64,000 nt of DNA from an uncultured Lachnospiraceae bacterium (GTDB lineage Bacteria > Bacillota > Clostridia > Lachnospirales > Lachnospiraceae): assembly GCA_910577105.1 (NCBI GenBank), contig CAJTMB010000007.1, positions 1 through 64,000 on the forward strand, read 5' to 3'. Positions within the stretch are counted from its first letter, which is position 1, and every line of letters begins with the position of its first letter. The notes under the pieces were generated by a model that was not told where the DNA came from, made no database searches, and worked only from the letters and a program-made list of their open reading frames with translations. Both the position numbers and the translations under genes were made by a program. Shown here piece after piece: positions 43,176-51,924 of this stretch.

Positions 43176-44945
43176 TTACGGCAATCTGTATTTATCCCTG
43201 TATGCAAGGACCTTGCCTTTAAATTCCAGATTATCTTCTTCCTTCAACGCATCCAGATATTCATGCGTTTCAAAACTGTCTTCATTCACCTGCAAAAGGC
43301 ATACCGCTATATTGGAGCAGTGGTCCGAAACCCTCTCAAAGTTAGTGGTAATGTCCGTCAGCACAAATCCCAGTTCAATTGTACACTTTCCTTTGCGCAG
43401 ACGCTTTACATGCCTTTTCTTTACTTCGATATTCAACTGGTCGATGACTTCTTCCAACGGTTCTACCAGCTTTGCTTTTTCCAGATTGTCTTCTGAAAAG
43501 GCATTGATGGCTGTTCCCAGAATCTCTTTCACGGCATTGGAAAATACCATAAGTTCTTCCGTTGCCTTTTCCGAAAATTCCATCTTTTTATCCGCCATCT
43601 CATCAGCAGACTCCTTGATATTCAGCGCATGGTCGGAGATTCTCTCAAAATCCCCCAGACAATGCAGCAGAACGGACAGGGTATGGCTTTCCCTCTCGGA
43701 AAGATTTCTGCTGCTCAGTTTTACCAGATATGTACCAAGTTCATCCTCGAAACGGTCCACCTGATTCTCAATCCGCTCAACCTCCGCTGCCTTTTCCGCA
43801 TCATAGTCCTGCAAGAGTCCCATAGCCAGTTCAATGGATTTCTGTGCATAACTCGCCATCGTAACCGCCACATGCCTGCTCCTCTCAATGGCAAGACCCG
43901 GCGTGTCAAGGAACCTGGCGTCCAATGTCATCAGTTCCCGTTCTTCCGGAGTAAGTTCTTCCGCTATGACCTTGTCACGCACCGTAAGACGGACAAGCTT
44001 TACCAGAACCTTTGAAAAAGGCATCAGTACAATACAAGCCGCCACATTAAATGCGGAATGGACAAAAGCAATCCCCAACGGCGTTGTCGCACTTCCCATA
44101 AAAGTAAAATGCACTGTATAATTCAGAAGATAGAACACTGCCATAAACAGGGATGTCTTAACAAGATTGTAGTACAGATGTAAAAGCGCTGCCCTCTTTG
44201 CATCCTTGCTGGCTCCCACGCTGGAAATCAGGGCTGTGATGCAAGCTCCTATATTCTGCCCCATAATAATGGGGATTGCCGTTGCATAACTGATGGAACC
44301 GGTTTTACTCAGCGCCTGCAGAATACCGACGGATGCGGAAGAACTCTGCAGAATGGCAGTCAGCACCAGACCGGCAACCATACCGAGGATGGGATTGGAA
44401 AACATGGTCAATACCCGTCCAAACCCGGGAACCTCCGCTAATGGCTTCACTGCCTCACTCATGGTATTCATGCCAATCATCAGGATGGCAAATCCCGCCA
44501 TAATCGTGCCGATGTCCTTGCTCTTCTCCTTTTTGGAAAAGGTTATCAGTCCCACACCCACAATAGCCAATACCGGGGAAAAGGAAGCCGGCATAAGCAG
44601 CCGCACAAAGAAATTGCCTCCTTCGATACCGGAAAGGCTCAAAAGCCACGCCGTGATGGTCGTACCCACATTGGCACCGATAATGACATTGACAGCCTGT
44701 TCCAGTTTCATAATGCCGGAATTCACAAAACCAACTACCATAACCGTGGTTGCCGATGATGACTGTATCACAGCCGTCACCCCTGCACCCACGAGCACTG
44801 CCTTTACCGGGGTATTCGTCAGTTTCTCAAGGATACTCTCCAGCCTTCCGCCTGACGCTTTTGACAGCCCCTCCCCCATCATGTGCATACCGTACAAAAA
44901 CAGGGCCAGTCCGCCTACCATAGTCAGTATACTAAAAAAGTCCAT
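43176..44945 (-). CDS. Na/Pi cotransporter family protein with PhoU-like domain
   Basis: Probable sodium-coupled phosphate transporter. 589 residues: two inverted NptA/PNaS repeats with about eight membrane helices, each with the QSSSA motif (VIQSSSATTVMVVGF and ILQSSSASVGIL), LVGAGVTA and GANVGTTITAW. The C-terminal 210 residues are a cytosolic PhoU-like helical bundle (DFERISDHALNIKE, NFERVSDHCSNIAVCLLQ). It is convergent with the CorC-like gene. Confidence 0.94.
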   Translation of the reverse strand: MDFFSILTMVGGLALFLYGMHMMGEGLSKASGGRLESILEKLTNTPVKAVLVGAGVTAVIQSSSATTVMVVGFVNSGIMKLEQAVNVIIGANVGTTITAWLLSLSGIEGGNFFVRLLMPASFSPVLAIVGVGLITFSKKEKSKDIGTIMAGFAILMIGMNTMSEAVKPLAEVPGFGRVLTMFSNPILGMVAGLVLTAILQSSSASVGILQALSKTGSISYATAIPIIMGQNIGACITALISSVGASKDAKRAALLHLYYNLVKTSLFMAVFYLLNYTVHFTFMGSATTPLGIAFVHSAFNVAACIVLMPFSKVLVKLVRLTVRDKVIAEELTPEERELMTLDARFLDTPGLAIERSRHVAVTMASYAQKSIELAMGLLQDYDAEKAAEVERIENQVDRFEDELGTYLVKLSSRNLSERESHTLSVLLHCLGDFERISDHALNIKESADEMADKKMEFSEKATEELMVFSNAVKEILGTAINAFSEDNLEKAKLVEPLEEVIDQLNIEVKKRHVKRLRKGKCTIELGFVLTDITTNFERVSDHCSNIAVCLLQVNEDSFETHEYLDALKEEDNLEFKGKVLAYRDKYRLP

Positions 44946-45049
44946 TTTCTTATCCTCTCCTACATGCTATGATTCTCTCCATAATTGACATTTTACTACA
45001 TTTATACCCAAAATAGCAATGCTATAATGTAAAATCATGGAGAAACATA

Positions 45050-45077
45050 AAAAGAGACAGAAGCATTTTTGCTCCTG
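45050..45077 (-). terminator. Terminator of the kinase/regulator/amidase operon
   Basis: On the minus strand CAGGAGCA-AAAA-TGCTTCTG (45058-45077, one G-U pair) is followed by TCTCTTTTT, 30 bases after the amidase stop. Confidence 0.8.
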
Positions 45078-45106
45078 CCCCTGTCTTGCCGCATCATTCG
45101 GCTTAT

Positions 45107-45637
45107 CTATGCATTTACGGTCTCCAATATACCGTCTGCAATAGCCCTCGCAGTTTCCTCAAATTTCGTGTCAAGCAGATAATTGTCTGCCGGTGTATTG
45201 ATAAATCCCACCTCTACCAGAACGGAAGGCATCTGCGTACTGTTCAGCACCACAAGTCCCGGCCTTTCATTGACGCCGAGGTTGATAAAACCTACCTCCC
45301 CCAGATTCCGGTTAATGTTTTCCGCCAGGGGAACCGCCCTGCCGTAACGGTTGTAAACCAGTGTTTCCACACCGGAATACTGGCCCGGATTCATACTGGA
45401 GTTTCTATGAATCGACACAAAATAATCTGCACCTGAGGCATTTGCCTCTTCTGCCCTTTCTGCCGGTGATTTGTAGATATCTTCTGTGCGTGTGTAAAGC
45501 ACATCTATGCCTTCCTGTTCCAGAATCCTTCCCACAGCCAGCACCAAATTGAGGGTATCATCTTTTTCCAGCCTTCCTTCAAAAGATGCCCCGTTATGCC
45601 ACCCGCCATGTCCGGCATCCAGCATTACTGTCGCCAT
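45107..45637 (-). CDS. N-acetylmuramoyl-L-alanine amidase (Amidase_3), no signal peptide
   Basis: Zinc amidase that cleaves the lactyl-amide bond of peptidoglycan. 176 residues from ATG 45637 (AGGAGC upstream). Zinc and catalytic motifs: MLDAGHGGWHNGA, a Glu in the segment GRLEKDDTLNLVL, FVSIHRNSS and VLVEVGFINT. There is no signal peptide, membrane helix or wall-binding domain, so the protein looks cytosolic or released by lysis, like phage-type or intracellular amidases. It is the last gene after the histidine kinase (54 bp gap) and probably in that operon. Confidence 0.92.
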   Translation of the reverse strand: MATVMLDAGHGGWHNGASFEGRLEKDDTLNLVLAVGRILEQEGIDVLYTRTEDIYKSPAERAEEANASGADYFVSIHRNSSMNPGQYSGVETLVYNRYGRAVPLAENINRNLGEVGFINLGVNERPGLVVLNSTQMPSVLVEVGFINTPADNYLLDTKFEETARAIADGILETVNA

Positions 45638-45691
45638 AAGTCTGCTCCTCAACCCTTTTCTACTATCATATGCACCGGATACGGATAATTA

Positions 45692-47062
45692 CTACGAATT
45701 TGCATTTCCTATTTGAAGCAGCATCTCCACATAAAATATTGCCTTTTCCAAACGGACACGAACCGTGCCGCCGTATTTTTCCGCAATTTTCTGCATATTT
45801 TTGATTCCCTGTCCGTGAAGGATTCCCGATTTGGAACTCACGGGAAAGCCGTCCTCCCAGATAATGGCTTTGTCACAAGTATTCTGTACGGAAATCAGAT
45901 ACAGCTTTCCCTGTCTTTTTGAGGACAGGCTGATACTGCCGTTTTTTGGGCAGGCTTCCACCGCATTTTCCAGTGCATTGTTGAGCAGGATACTGATGTC
46001 AAATGCTTCCACCGCATCTTCCGATGGATATATAAATGTGCTTTCTGTCGCAATGCCCTTTTGGGCTGCATTGGCAAACTGCCTGTTTATCACCACATCC
46101 GTTATGGGATTCCCCGTCCGGCAGGCAAAATCCAACGCTTCCACCCTGTTTTCCACTGCCTGCAGGTATTCGGAAAACGCTTCTTTATCCGTTTCCTCCC
46201 CGCTATGTGCCAGAATCTGCATATCTGCCACATAGTTTTTCAAGTCATGGCGCATACTCCGCACATCCCCATACATCTGTTCCAAACCCCTGATATAATT
46301 TTCCATGTCATGAAACCTGTTTTGATAAATCTGATTTTCTTTCTGCTTTTCCATTGCACCTTTTACCCGTTTTAACAAAAGAGCCGCCAGAAAGATAGCG
46401 CCCAGACATAAAAAACTGCCCAGGGGGACCAACAGCCTGACTATGGGAAACTTTTTGTCCAGAATCCAGACTTCCCCGTCCTCCCAGACAAACTGGATAC
46501 TCCTGATAATACTGCAATAAACAAATCCGGCCAGCGTGGGAACCAGCAGGTACCACAATTCCGTTTTATTCCCCTCCACAAGTCCCAGACCATCCGGAAG
46601 CTGTTTTTTATAAAAATGCAGGAATCCGAATAGTAAAATCAAGAAAAAAGAAAAAAAAGAAATCGTATATATATTTTCTGTCAGCTGTATGCGCTCCTGA
46701 AACTGTTCAAATGAACATATGCCGGAAAGCATCCTTTGCGCCAGCCTGTCCACCAGCCCGCCAAAGTAAACGGTAAAGGCATGGTAAATGGTAAACCGTA
46801 CCAGTTCCCGTACGGCAAAATACGATACGGCAAGAAAAAGCTTTACCTGCCAGTCTCCCGCATAGGCAATCATCATTAACCCAAAGATACAAGCCATAAA
46901 CGGCAGGCTGTATCCGAAACTGCCTATTACCATGTCCAACAAAAAAAAGCCGGCTGACAGGAAAATCTCATCCAATCCTTTTCCATGCCTCGGCTTTAAA
47001 AGTCCTCTAATAAAATACCAGAAACAGCCGGTTCCCATCGCCCCGGTAACTACTTCAAACAT
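45692..47062 (-). CDS. Agr-like sensor histidine kinase (GHKL)
   Basis: Membrane kinase of the AgrC/ComD class, which usually sense peptides. 456 residues: six or seven N-terminal hydrophobic segments (about 1-245), a coiled coil, H-box SMRHDLKNYVADMQIL with the phosphoacceptor His, then the GHKL ATPase with N-box LLNNALENAVEA and G-box HGQGIKNMQKIAEKYGG. Its partner regulator lies 21 bp upstream. No agrB, agrD or other peptide gene is visible nearby, so the signal is unknown. Confidence 0.93.
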   Translation of the reverse strand: MFEVVTGAMGTGCFWYFIRGLLKPRHGKGLDEIFLSAGFFLLDMVIGSFGYSLPFMACIFGLMMIAYAGDWQVKLFLAVSYFAVRELVRFTIYHAFTVYFGGLVDRLAQRMLSGICSFEQFQERIQLTENIYTISFFSFFLILLFGFLHFYKKQLPDGLGLVEGNKTELWYLLVPTLAGFVYCSIIRSIQFVWEDGEVWILDKKFPIVRLLVPLGSFLCLGAIFLAALLLKRVKGAMEKQKENQIYQNRFHDMENYIRGLEQMYGDVRSMRHDLKNYVADMQILAHSGEETDKEAFSEYLQAVENRVEALDFACRTGNPITDVVINRQFANAAQKGIATESTFIYPSEDAVEAFDISILLNNALENAVEACPKNGSISLSSKRQGKLYLISVQNTCDKAIIWEDGFPVSSKSGILHGQGIKNMQKIAEKYGGTVRVRLEKAIFYVEMLLQIGNANS

Positions 47063-47083
47063 AATGTTTTCCGCTCCTATCCT

Positions 47084-47773
47084 TTATGCCATCCACAAAA
47101 TACATGCCTTGGCAAATTCCAGATACTTCTGCTTTGCCATTAATACAGATTCCCCATTTGACAGGCAGACAGAACTTTTATCAAATGCCGAAACCTCTTT
47201 CAAGGAAACCAGATATCCTCTGTGACACCTGAAAAAATAGGAAGGAAGTTTCTTTTCCCAGTCCTCCATCCTGCCGTAACAGGATATCTCCCCCCGTCTT
47301 GTATGAAAAATCAGCTTCCTGCCTTGGTTTTCCACAAAATAAATATCTCCTGCCGCTATCCTGTGGACAACTTGTCCGTTTTTTATAAACACATACCTGT
47401 CCTGCTTGTCAGACAAAGCTTTTGCCATCGCCCTGTCCAATACCTTTTTCAGCTTCCTTTCATCCAAAGGTTTTAACAGGTATCCTGCCGCCTCCACTTC
47501 AAAAGCATCATACACATAATCGCTATATCCCGTCAAAAAGACAATAACAGGACTTTTCCGCTGCTCTTTTAATACTCCTGCCAAATCCCATCCGCTCATG
47601 CCGGGCATGTCAATGTCCAGAAACAATATCTCCGGACAGCATCCGCTTTTCAGGTAATCGCTTCCGCTGTGAAAACAGGTTACTTCCACCGGCATGTCAG
47701 CCAGTTTCTCTATCAACACCGACACATTGTCAGCAAACAACACGTCATCATCACATACTGCAATCTCAAACAC
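47084..47773 (-). CDS. LytTR-family response regulator
   Basis: AgrA/ComE-class regulator. 229 residues: receiver domain (about 1-118: AVCDDDVLF acidic pocket, EILFLDIDMPGMSG with the phosphorylated Asp, VIVFLTGYSDYVYDAF, YLLKPLDERKL) and LytTR DNA-binding domain (about 135-229: IYFVENQGRKLIFHTRRGEI, FFRCHRGYLVSLKEV). It lies between the FliD-C-like gene and the kinase gene. Direct repeats upstream of the first gene are its likely targets. Confidence 0.94.
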   Translation of the reverse strand: MFEIAVCDDDVLFADNVSVLIEKLADMPVEVTCFHSGSDYLKSGCCPEILFLDIDMPGMSGWDLAGVLKEQRKSPVIVFLTGYSDYVYDAFEVEAAGYLLKPLDERKLKKVLDRAMAKALSDKQDRYVFIKNGQVVHRIAAGDIYFVENQGRKLIFHTRRGEISCYGRMEDWEKKLPSYFFRCHRGYLVSLKEVSAFDKSSVCLSNGESVLMAKQKYLEFAKACILWMA

Positions 47774-47790
47774 CGCCGCCTCCGTTTTCT

Positions 47791-48507
47791 TTACAGCAGC
47801 ATGTCAAAATACCTTCCCGTATAAGGATAGCTGCCGTACATTCCAAGGCTGTTTCCCAAGCCGTACATTCCCAGACTGTTTCCGTAGCCGTACAGCCCCG
47901 GACTGCCAAGCCCGTATGCCCCGTACCAGCCTCCGTTAGTGTATCCGTAACTCCCCATCCTGCTCAGTGTAAATGCCTGCGCCTCGGCATATATACTTTT
48001 TACGGCAGCTTTGCCGGCCAGACTGTCCGAGCCGGAAAAAACCTCTTTAAAATCAGACGCCTTTGCCTTTTTCAGCTTTGCATTGTTTATCGTAAGCATA
48101 CCGTCTTTGCCGCTCTCTATCCCGATAGCGGATAGCTGCCTTTGATTATCTCCTGCCAGTTCCTTTAGCTGAACGCCATAAGAGCCTCCCGTATTTGCAG
48201 GGATACTTTTCACCTGGGAATACATTTTATTGTACTCCTCCACAAATGTACGCACACCGTTTTGCAGGGACTTTTTCCCGGAAAGCCGATACTCCTTGTC
48301 CCAGTCCGTACTCTGCAATTTTTCAGCTATCTTCCGAAATCCCGCCGTCCTGCCCTGCGCCTGACCGACGTTTCCCGTATATGATTTCTGATAACCTGTA
48401 TAGACTCCCTTTGCATAAGAACTGCGCCCCAAAATGCCAACGGGCAATGTTCTCATCCTGTTCATGGCATAAAGGGACGCATATTGGTTTGCCGGTGAAA
48501 TTCGCAT
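47791..48507 (-). CDS. Stand-alone FliD C-terminal-like protein
   Basis: 238 residues. The centre resembles the C-terminal domain of the flagellar filament cap FliD: VRTFVEEYNKMYSQVK, LAGDNQRQLSAIGIESGKDGML and the following INNAKLKKAKASDFKEVFSG. The rest of FliD is missing. The C-terminal 50 residues are Gly/Tyr-rich with a near-repeat GNSLGMYGLGNSLGMYG. There is no signal peptide. It is the first gene of an operon with a LytTR regulator, a histidine kinase and an amidase; no flagellar gene is nearby. Function unknown; possibly a surface or secreted protein (inference). Confidence 0.75.
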   Translation of the reverse strand: MRISPANQYASLYAMNRMRTLPVGILGRSSYAKGVYTGYQKSYTGNVGQAQGRTAGFRKIAEKLQSTDWDKEYRLSGKKSLQNGVRTFVEEYNKMYSQVKSIPANTGGSYGVQLKELAGDNQRQLSAIGIESGKDGMLTINNAKLKKAKASDFKEVFSGSDSLAGKAAVKSIYAEAQAFTLSRMGSYGYTNGGWYGAYGLGSPGLYGYGNSLGMYGLGNSLGMYGSYPYTGRYFDMLL

Positions 48508-48539
48508 CGTTATCCCGCCTTTCCTAGAAACTTAAGACT

Positions 48540-48606
48540 ATTATACGCGGGCGCCGGTTACGAATAAATAGATTCGTAACGAAATGTATTGTTACGGTAA
48601 CGAAAT
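48540..48606 (-). promoter_or_regulatory. Promoter with LytTR-type direct repeats
   Basis: On the minus strand ATTTCGTTAC occurs at 48597-48606 and again at 48576-48585 (21-bp spacing). A poor -35 region (48563-48568) and a perfect TATAAT (48540-48545) follow. LytTR regulators bind paired repeats about two helical turns apart just upstream of weak -35 sites, so this is the likely self-activated promoter of the operon. An overlapping inverted repeat, GTTACGAAT (48557-48565) with ATTCGTAAC (48572-48580), is also present. Confidence 0.65.
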
Positions 48607-48609
48607 ATG

Positions 48610-49260
48610 CTATAATGCGTCAATCCTCTTTCTCAAACTCAGCATCTGCACATCTACCCTGGAAATAATATCCGCATATTCCCGCAAATCTTTCTGTATC
48701 GATTTTGAAGATTTCACATCTTTTTTATAACAGAGCCTGTGGTCCAGCCTTGCCCAGAAGTCCATTGCCAGCGTACGGATTTGAATCTCTGTTTTTATCC
48801 ACATTTCGTTGTCCTCTACCGTCACCGGCACTTCTGCAATGAGATGGAGACTTTTGTATCCGCTTGCCTTTGGTCTTTCTATATAATTTTTTTCTTTAAT
48901 AAAATGTAACTGGTTATGTTTTTTTAAATGCCTGGCCAATTCATATACATCATCCAAAAAATAACAGGTCACCCTCACACCGGCTATGTCATTGAGTTTG
49001 TCGACCGCATTTGACAAAGTTATATCACAACCCTTTTTCATCAACTTGCGGCCCGCACTCTCCGGCGTCTTTATTCTTCCGCTGATTCCGCTTAATATCT
49101 CACGCCCGTATTTTGTTTCCAGACAATTGATTACCTCTTCCGTGATTCCCATGACTTTCTGTACGGCTCCCCCGTACATTTCAAGAAACCGTGCCTGCCC
49201 CATGGCATCCTGTAGACAAAGCGGCGTCCCCTCCCAACCTTTATCTGTTTCCTCACCCAT
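48610..49260 (-). CDS. Small alarmone synthetase (RelQ/YjbM type)
   Basis: Synthesises (p)ppGpp from GTP/GDP and ATP, without a hydrolase domain. 216 residues from ATG 49260 (GGGAGGG upstream); a TTG at 49311 has no ribosome site. Synthetase motifs: GRIKTPESAGRKLMKKG, NDIAGVRVTCYF, NYIERPKASGYKSLHLI and EIQIRTLAMDFWARLDHRLCY. The C-terminal helices end in LSLRKRID. Together with the full-length RelA at 57448 the window holds two alarmone synthetases. Confidence 0.92.
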   Translation of the reverse strand: MGEETDKGWEGTPLCLQDAMGQARFLEMYGGAVQKVMGITEEVINCLETKYGREILSGISGRIKTPESAGRKLMKKGCDITLSNAVDKLNDIAGVRVTCYFLDDVYELARHLKKHNQLHFIKEKNYIERPKASGYKSLHLIAEVPVTVEDNEMWIKTEIQIRTLAMDFWARLDHRLCYKKDVKSSKSIQKDLREYADIISRVDVQMLSLRKRIDAL

Positions 49261-49379
49261 GCCTTTGTTACCCTCCCGCAATCCTTCTACATGTGTTTCT
49301 TTTTCACACAATTAAAAGTATATGCAGAAAAACAAAAAATTTGCCTGTTGCCGGAAAGGAAATTCAATAAAATGCTTAA

Positions 49380-50096
49380 TTAATTTTCTACACAAATACA
49401 CAGGGCATATCCGGGAAAGTCAGAATACTCATAAAGTCTTTTTTGCTCACCGCTTTTGGTATCCGTTATGCTACCGTTTACAAAATCCGTCCGCAAATGC
49501 CTGAAATCTTTTGACAATCCGGCTCCGGTACATTTCACACAGGCCTCCTTCGCCGCCCAGACAGAATGGAAATAGGCTTTTTGCGTCTCCGCATTGTAAT
49601 TCTGCCAGGTTTCCATCTCTTTTTCGTCAAAAAATCTTTTGGCCATACTATCCATGGACAGCTTTCTCCACTCCTGGATATCCACACCCACTTCCCTGTC
49701 AGACATCGCGCAGACGGCATATTCCCCGGAATGGGATAGGTTAAAATAAACCCCCGGCCTGTTTTTAAAATAGGGTTTCCCGGCCGGGGTTTTCTCCAGA
49801 TGCAAAGTCATATCTTTTAATCCATTATCATTGTAAGGTGTTTGAACCAGCCATTCTGCCTCTACCTTACAAACCACGGGATAACCGTCTTCTCTTGTCT
49901 TCTCGCCTGACGCACTGTCATATTCCTGTACGGCACGGGTAAGCAAAAGACCTGCGGCAAGACTCTGCGCCCGGCCTTTTTCCTGCTTTATGGACAGAAC
50001 ATGCATCCGGCGGACGCTGTCCGTCAATTTAAGCGCTCTTTCAAAGTTTTCTCTTACCAGAAACGGCGCTGTTTCCGTCACATACAAACTTAACAT
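49380..50096 (-). CDS. 4'-phosphopantetheinyl transferase, Sfp type
   Basis: Transfers phosphopantetheine from CoA to carrier proteins. 238 residues with the Sfp-type motifs FNLSHSGEYAVCAMS, VGVDIQEWR and FHSVWAAKEACVKCTGAGL. Sfp-type enzymes often serve secondary-metabolite or fatty-acid carrier proteins; no NRPS or PKS gene is in this window. It overlaps the end of aspS by 7 bp, suggesting co-transcription. Confidence 0.93.
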   Translation of the reverse strand: MLSLYVTETAPFLVRENFERALKLTDSVRRMHVLSIKQEKGRAQSLAAGLLLTRAVQEYDSASGEKTREDGYPVVCKVEAEWLVQTPYNDNGLKDMTLHLEKTPAGKPYFKNRPGVYFNLSHSGEYAVCAMSDREVGVDIQEWRKLSMDSMAKRFFDEKEMETWQNYNAETQKAYFHSVWAAKEACVKCTGAGLSKDFRHLRTDFVNGSITDTKSGEQKRLYEYSDFPGYALCICVEN

Positions 50097-51874
50097 GGTT
50101 TTACCGCAATCTGCAGTTCCTCCAGTTGTGCATCGTCAACCACATTGGGCGCTTCGCTCATCAGACAGGATGCATCCTTTACTTTGGGGAATGCAATCAC
50201 TTCGCGGATGCTCTCCGCCTTTACCAGCAACATGACAAAACGGTCAAGGCCGATTGCCAGTCCTGCATGGGGGGGAACACCGTATTTGAACGCATTTATC
50301 AGAAAACCAAATCTTTCGTAAGCGCTTTCTTTGGTAAACCCGAGCGCCTCAAACATTTTTTCCTGCACGTCAGGCTGGTGGATTCTCACACTGCCGCCGC
50401 CCAGTTCCACACCGTTTAACACAATATCATATGCTTTGGCGCGTACCTTTCCCGGGTCGGTGTCCAAAAGCGGCAAATCTTCCTCCATTGGCATGGTAAA
50501 CGGATGGTGCTTCGCTGCAAAACGATTCTCTTCCTCACTCCACTCTAAAAGCGGAAATTCCGTTACCCAGAGGAAATTAAATAAACTGTTATCTATCAAG
50601 TCAAGCTGTTTTGCCACTTCAATGCGCAGTGCGCCCAGCACATCATAAACAACATCATTTTTGTCAGCCGCAAACAGAAGCAAATCTCCCTTCCTGCCTT
50701 CCATGGCACTGACAAGGGCAGAAAGTTCCTCCTGTGTCATAAATTTGGCAAAAGAAGATTTGTAGGTACCATCCTGCTGTACGGAAAGATAAGCAAGACC
50801 TTTTGCGCCGTATCCCTTTGCAAACTCCACCAACGCGTCAATTTTCTTTCTTGGCATATCCGCCTGTCCTTTTACATTGATTCCGCGTACGGAGCCGCCG
50901 CTTTCCAAAGCACTGGTAAATACGCCAAAGCCACAACCCTTCACAACTTCGGATACATCAGAAAGTTCCATGCCGAAACGGGTGTCCGGCTTGTCTGAAC
51001 CGAAACGGTCCATGGCTTCCTGCCAGGTCATACGTTTAATGGGAAGGCTGACATCCAGTCCGATTGCTTCTTTGCAAACTCTTTGTACCATCTTTTCCGT
51101 TGTATCGATGACTTCTTCCACATCCACAAAAGAAAGTTCCATGTCCACCTGTGTAAACTCCGGCTGCCTGTCCGCACGAAGGTCTTCATCGCGGAAGCAG
51201 CGTGCCACCTGAAAATATCTGTCACATCCCGCACACATCAGAAGCTGCTTAAAAATCTGGGGAGACTGCGGCAGTGCATAGAAACTGCCCGGATGCACCC
51301 TGCTGGGCACCAGATAATCCCTTGCACCTTCCGGTGTGGACTTTGTCAGCATGGGGGTTTCTATCTCCATAAAGCCTTCCCCGGTCAGATGATTGCGGAT
51401 AGTGGTGGTAATCTGGCTGCGAAGCATCAGATTATTCTGTAGTTTCGGGCTTCTTAAGTCCAAATATCGGTATTTTAACCGAAGTTCCTCTTTGGTTTTG
51501 CTGTTTTCTTCAATAGGGAAAGGAGGCGTCTGGGCCTCAGACAAAATCCGAAGCTGTCCGGCCCTCACCTCGATTTCACCTGTAGAAAGATTCTCGTTTG
51601 CCGCTGCGGCCCTCTTTTCCACACGGCCCGTCACTGCAACCACAAATTCGCTTCTGAGTTTTTCCGCCTTGGTAAATGCCTCAGCGCCGCATTCGCTTTC
51701 TTCAAAAATAACTTGCAGGATGCCTGCACGGTCGCGCAAATCCACAAAGATAATGCCGCCTTTATTCCTCTGTTTCTGTACCCATCCCATCACGGTGACG
51801 TTTTCTCCCACATTGGCCGCGGAAAGCTCCCCGCAGCGGTGGGTACGTTTCATTCCTGTCATTGATTCTGCCAT
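50090..51874 (-). CDS. aspS: Aspartyl-tRNA synthetase
   Basis: Class II synthetase charging tRNA-Asp. 594 residues: N-terminal OB anticodon-binding domain (about 1-105: VTVMGWVQKQRNKGGIIFVD), catalytic core with FMEIETPMLTKSTPEGARDY, motif 2 ARCFRDEDLRADRQPEFTQ, the bacterial GAD insert (about 300-410), and motif 3 GLAIGLDRFVMLL. Whether it also charges tRNA-Asn cannot be told here. It lies about 50 bp after hisS, the usual pair. Confidence 0.97.
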   Translation of the reverse strand: MAESMTGMKRTHRCGELSAANVGENVTVMGWVQKQRNKGGIIFVDLRDRAGILQVIFEESECGAEAFTKAEKLRSEFVVAVTGRVEKRAAAANENLSTGEIEVRAGQLRILSEAQTPPFPIEENSKTKEELRLKYRYLDLRSPKLQNNLMLRSQITTTIRNHLTGEGFMEIETPMLTKSTPEGARDYLVPSRVHPGSFYALPQSPQIFKQLLMCAGCDRYFQVARCFRDEDLRADRQPEFTQVDMELSFVDVEEVIDTTEKMVQRVCKEAIGLDVSLPIKRMTWQEAMDRFGSDKPDTRFGMELSDVSEVVKGCGFGVFTSALESGGSVRGINVKGQADMPRKKIDALVEFAKGYGAKGLAYLSVQQDGTYKSSFAKFMTQEELSALVSAMEGRKGDLLLFAADKNDVVYDVLGALRIEVAKQLDLIDNSLFNFLWVTEFPLLEWSEEENRFAAKHHPFTMPMEEDLPLLDTDPGKVRAKAYDIVLNGVELGGGSVRIHQPDVQEKMFEALGFTKESAYERFGFLINAFKYGVPPHAGLAIGLDRFVMLLVKAESIREVIAFPKVKDASCLMSEAPNVVDDAQLEELQIAVKPC

Positions 51875-51924
51875 ATTTTTTTCCTCTATTTTTACCGTTC
51901 TTTTCTATGTTTTACCCTTTTTAC

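Noticed and set aside
42995..43207. A 70-codon minus-strand frame at the CorC-like/NptA junction
   Set aside because: Antisense to the low-complexity Glu/Thr tail of the CorC-like gene; Phe/Leu-rich shadow.
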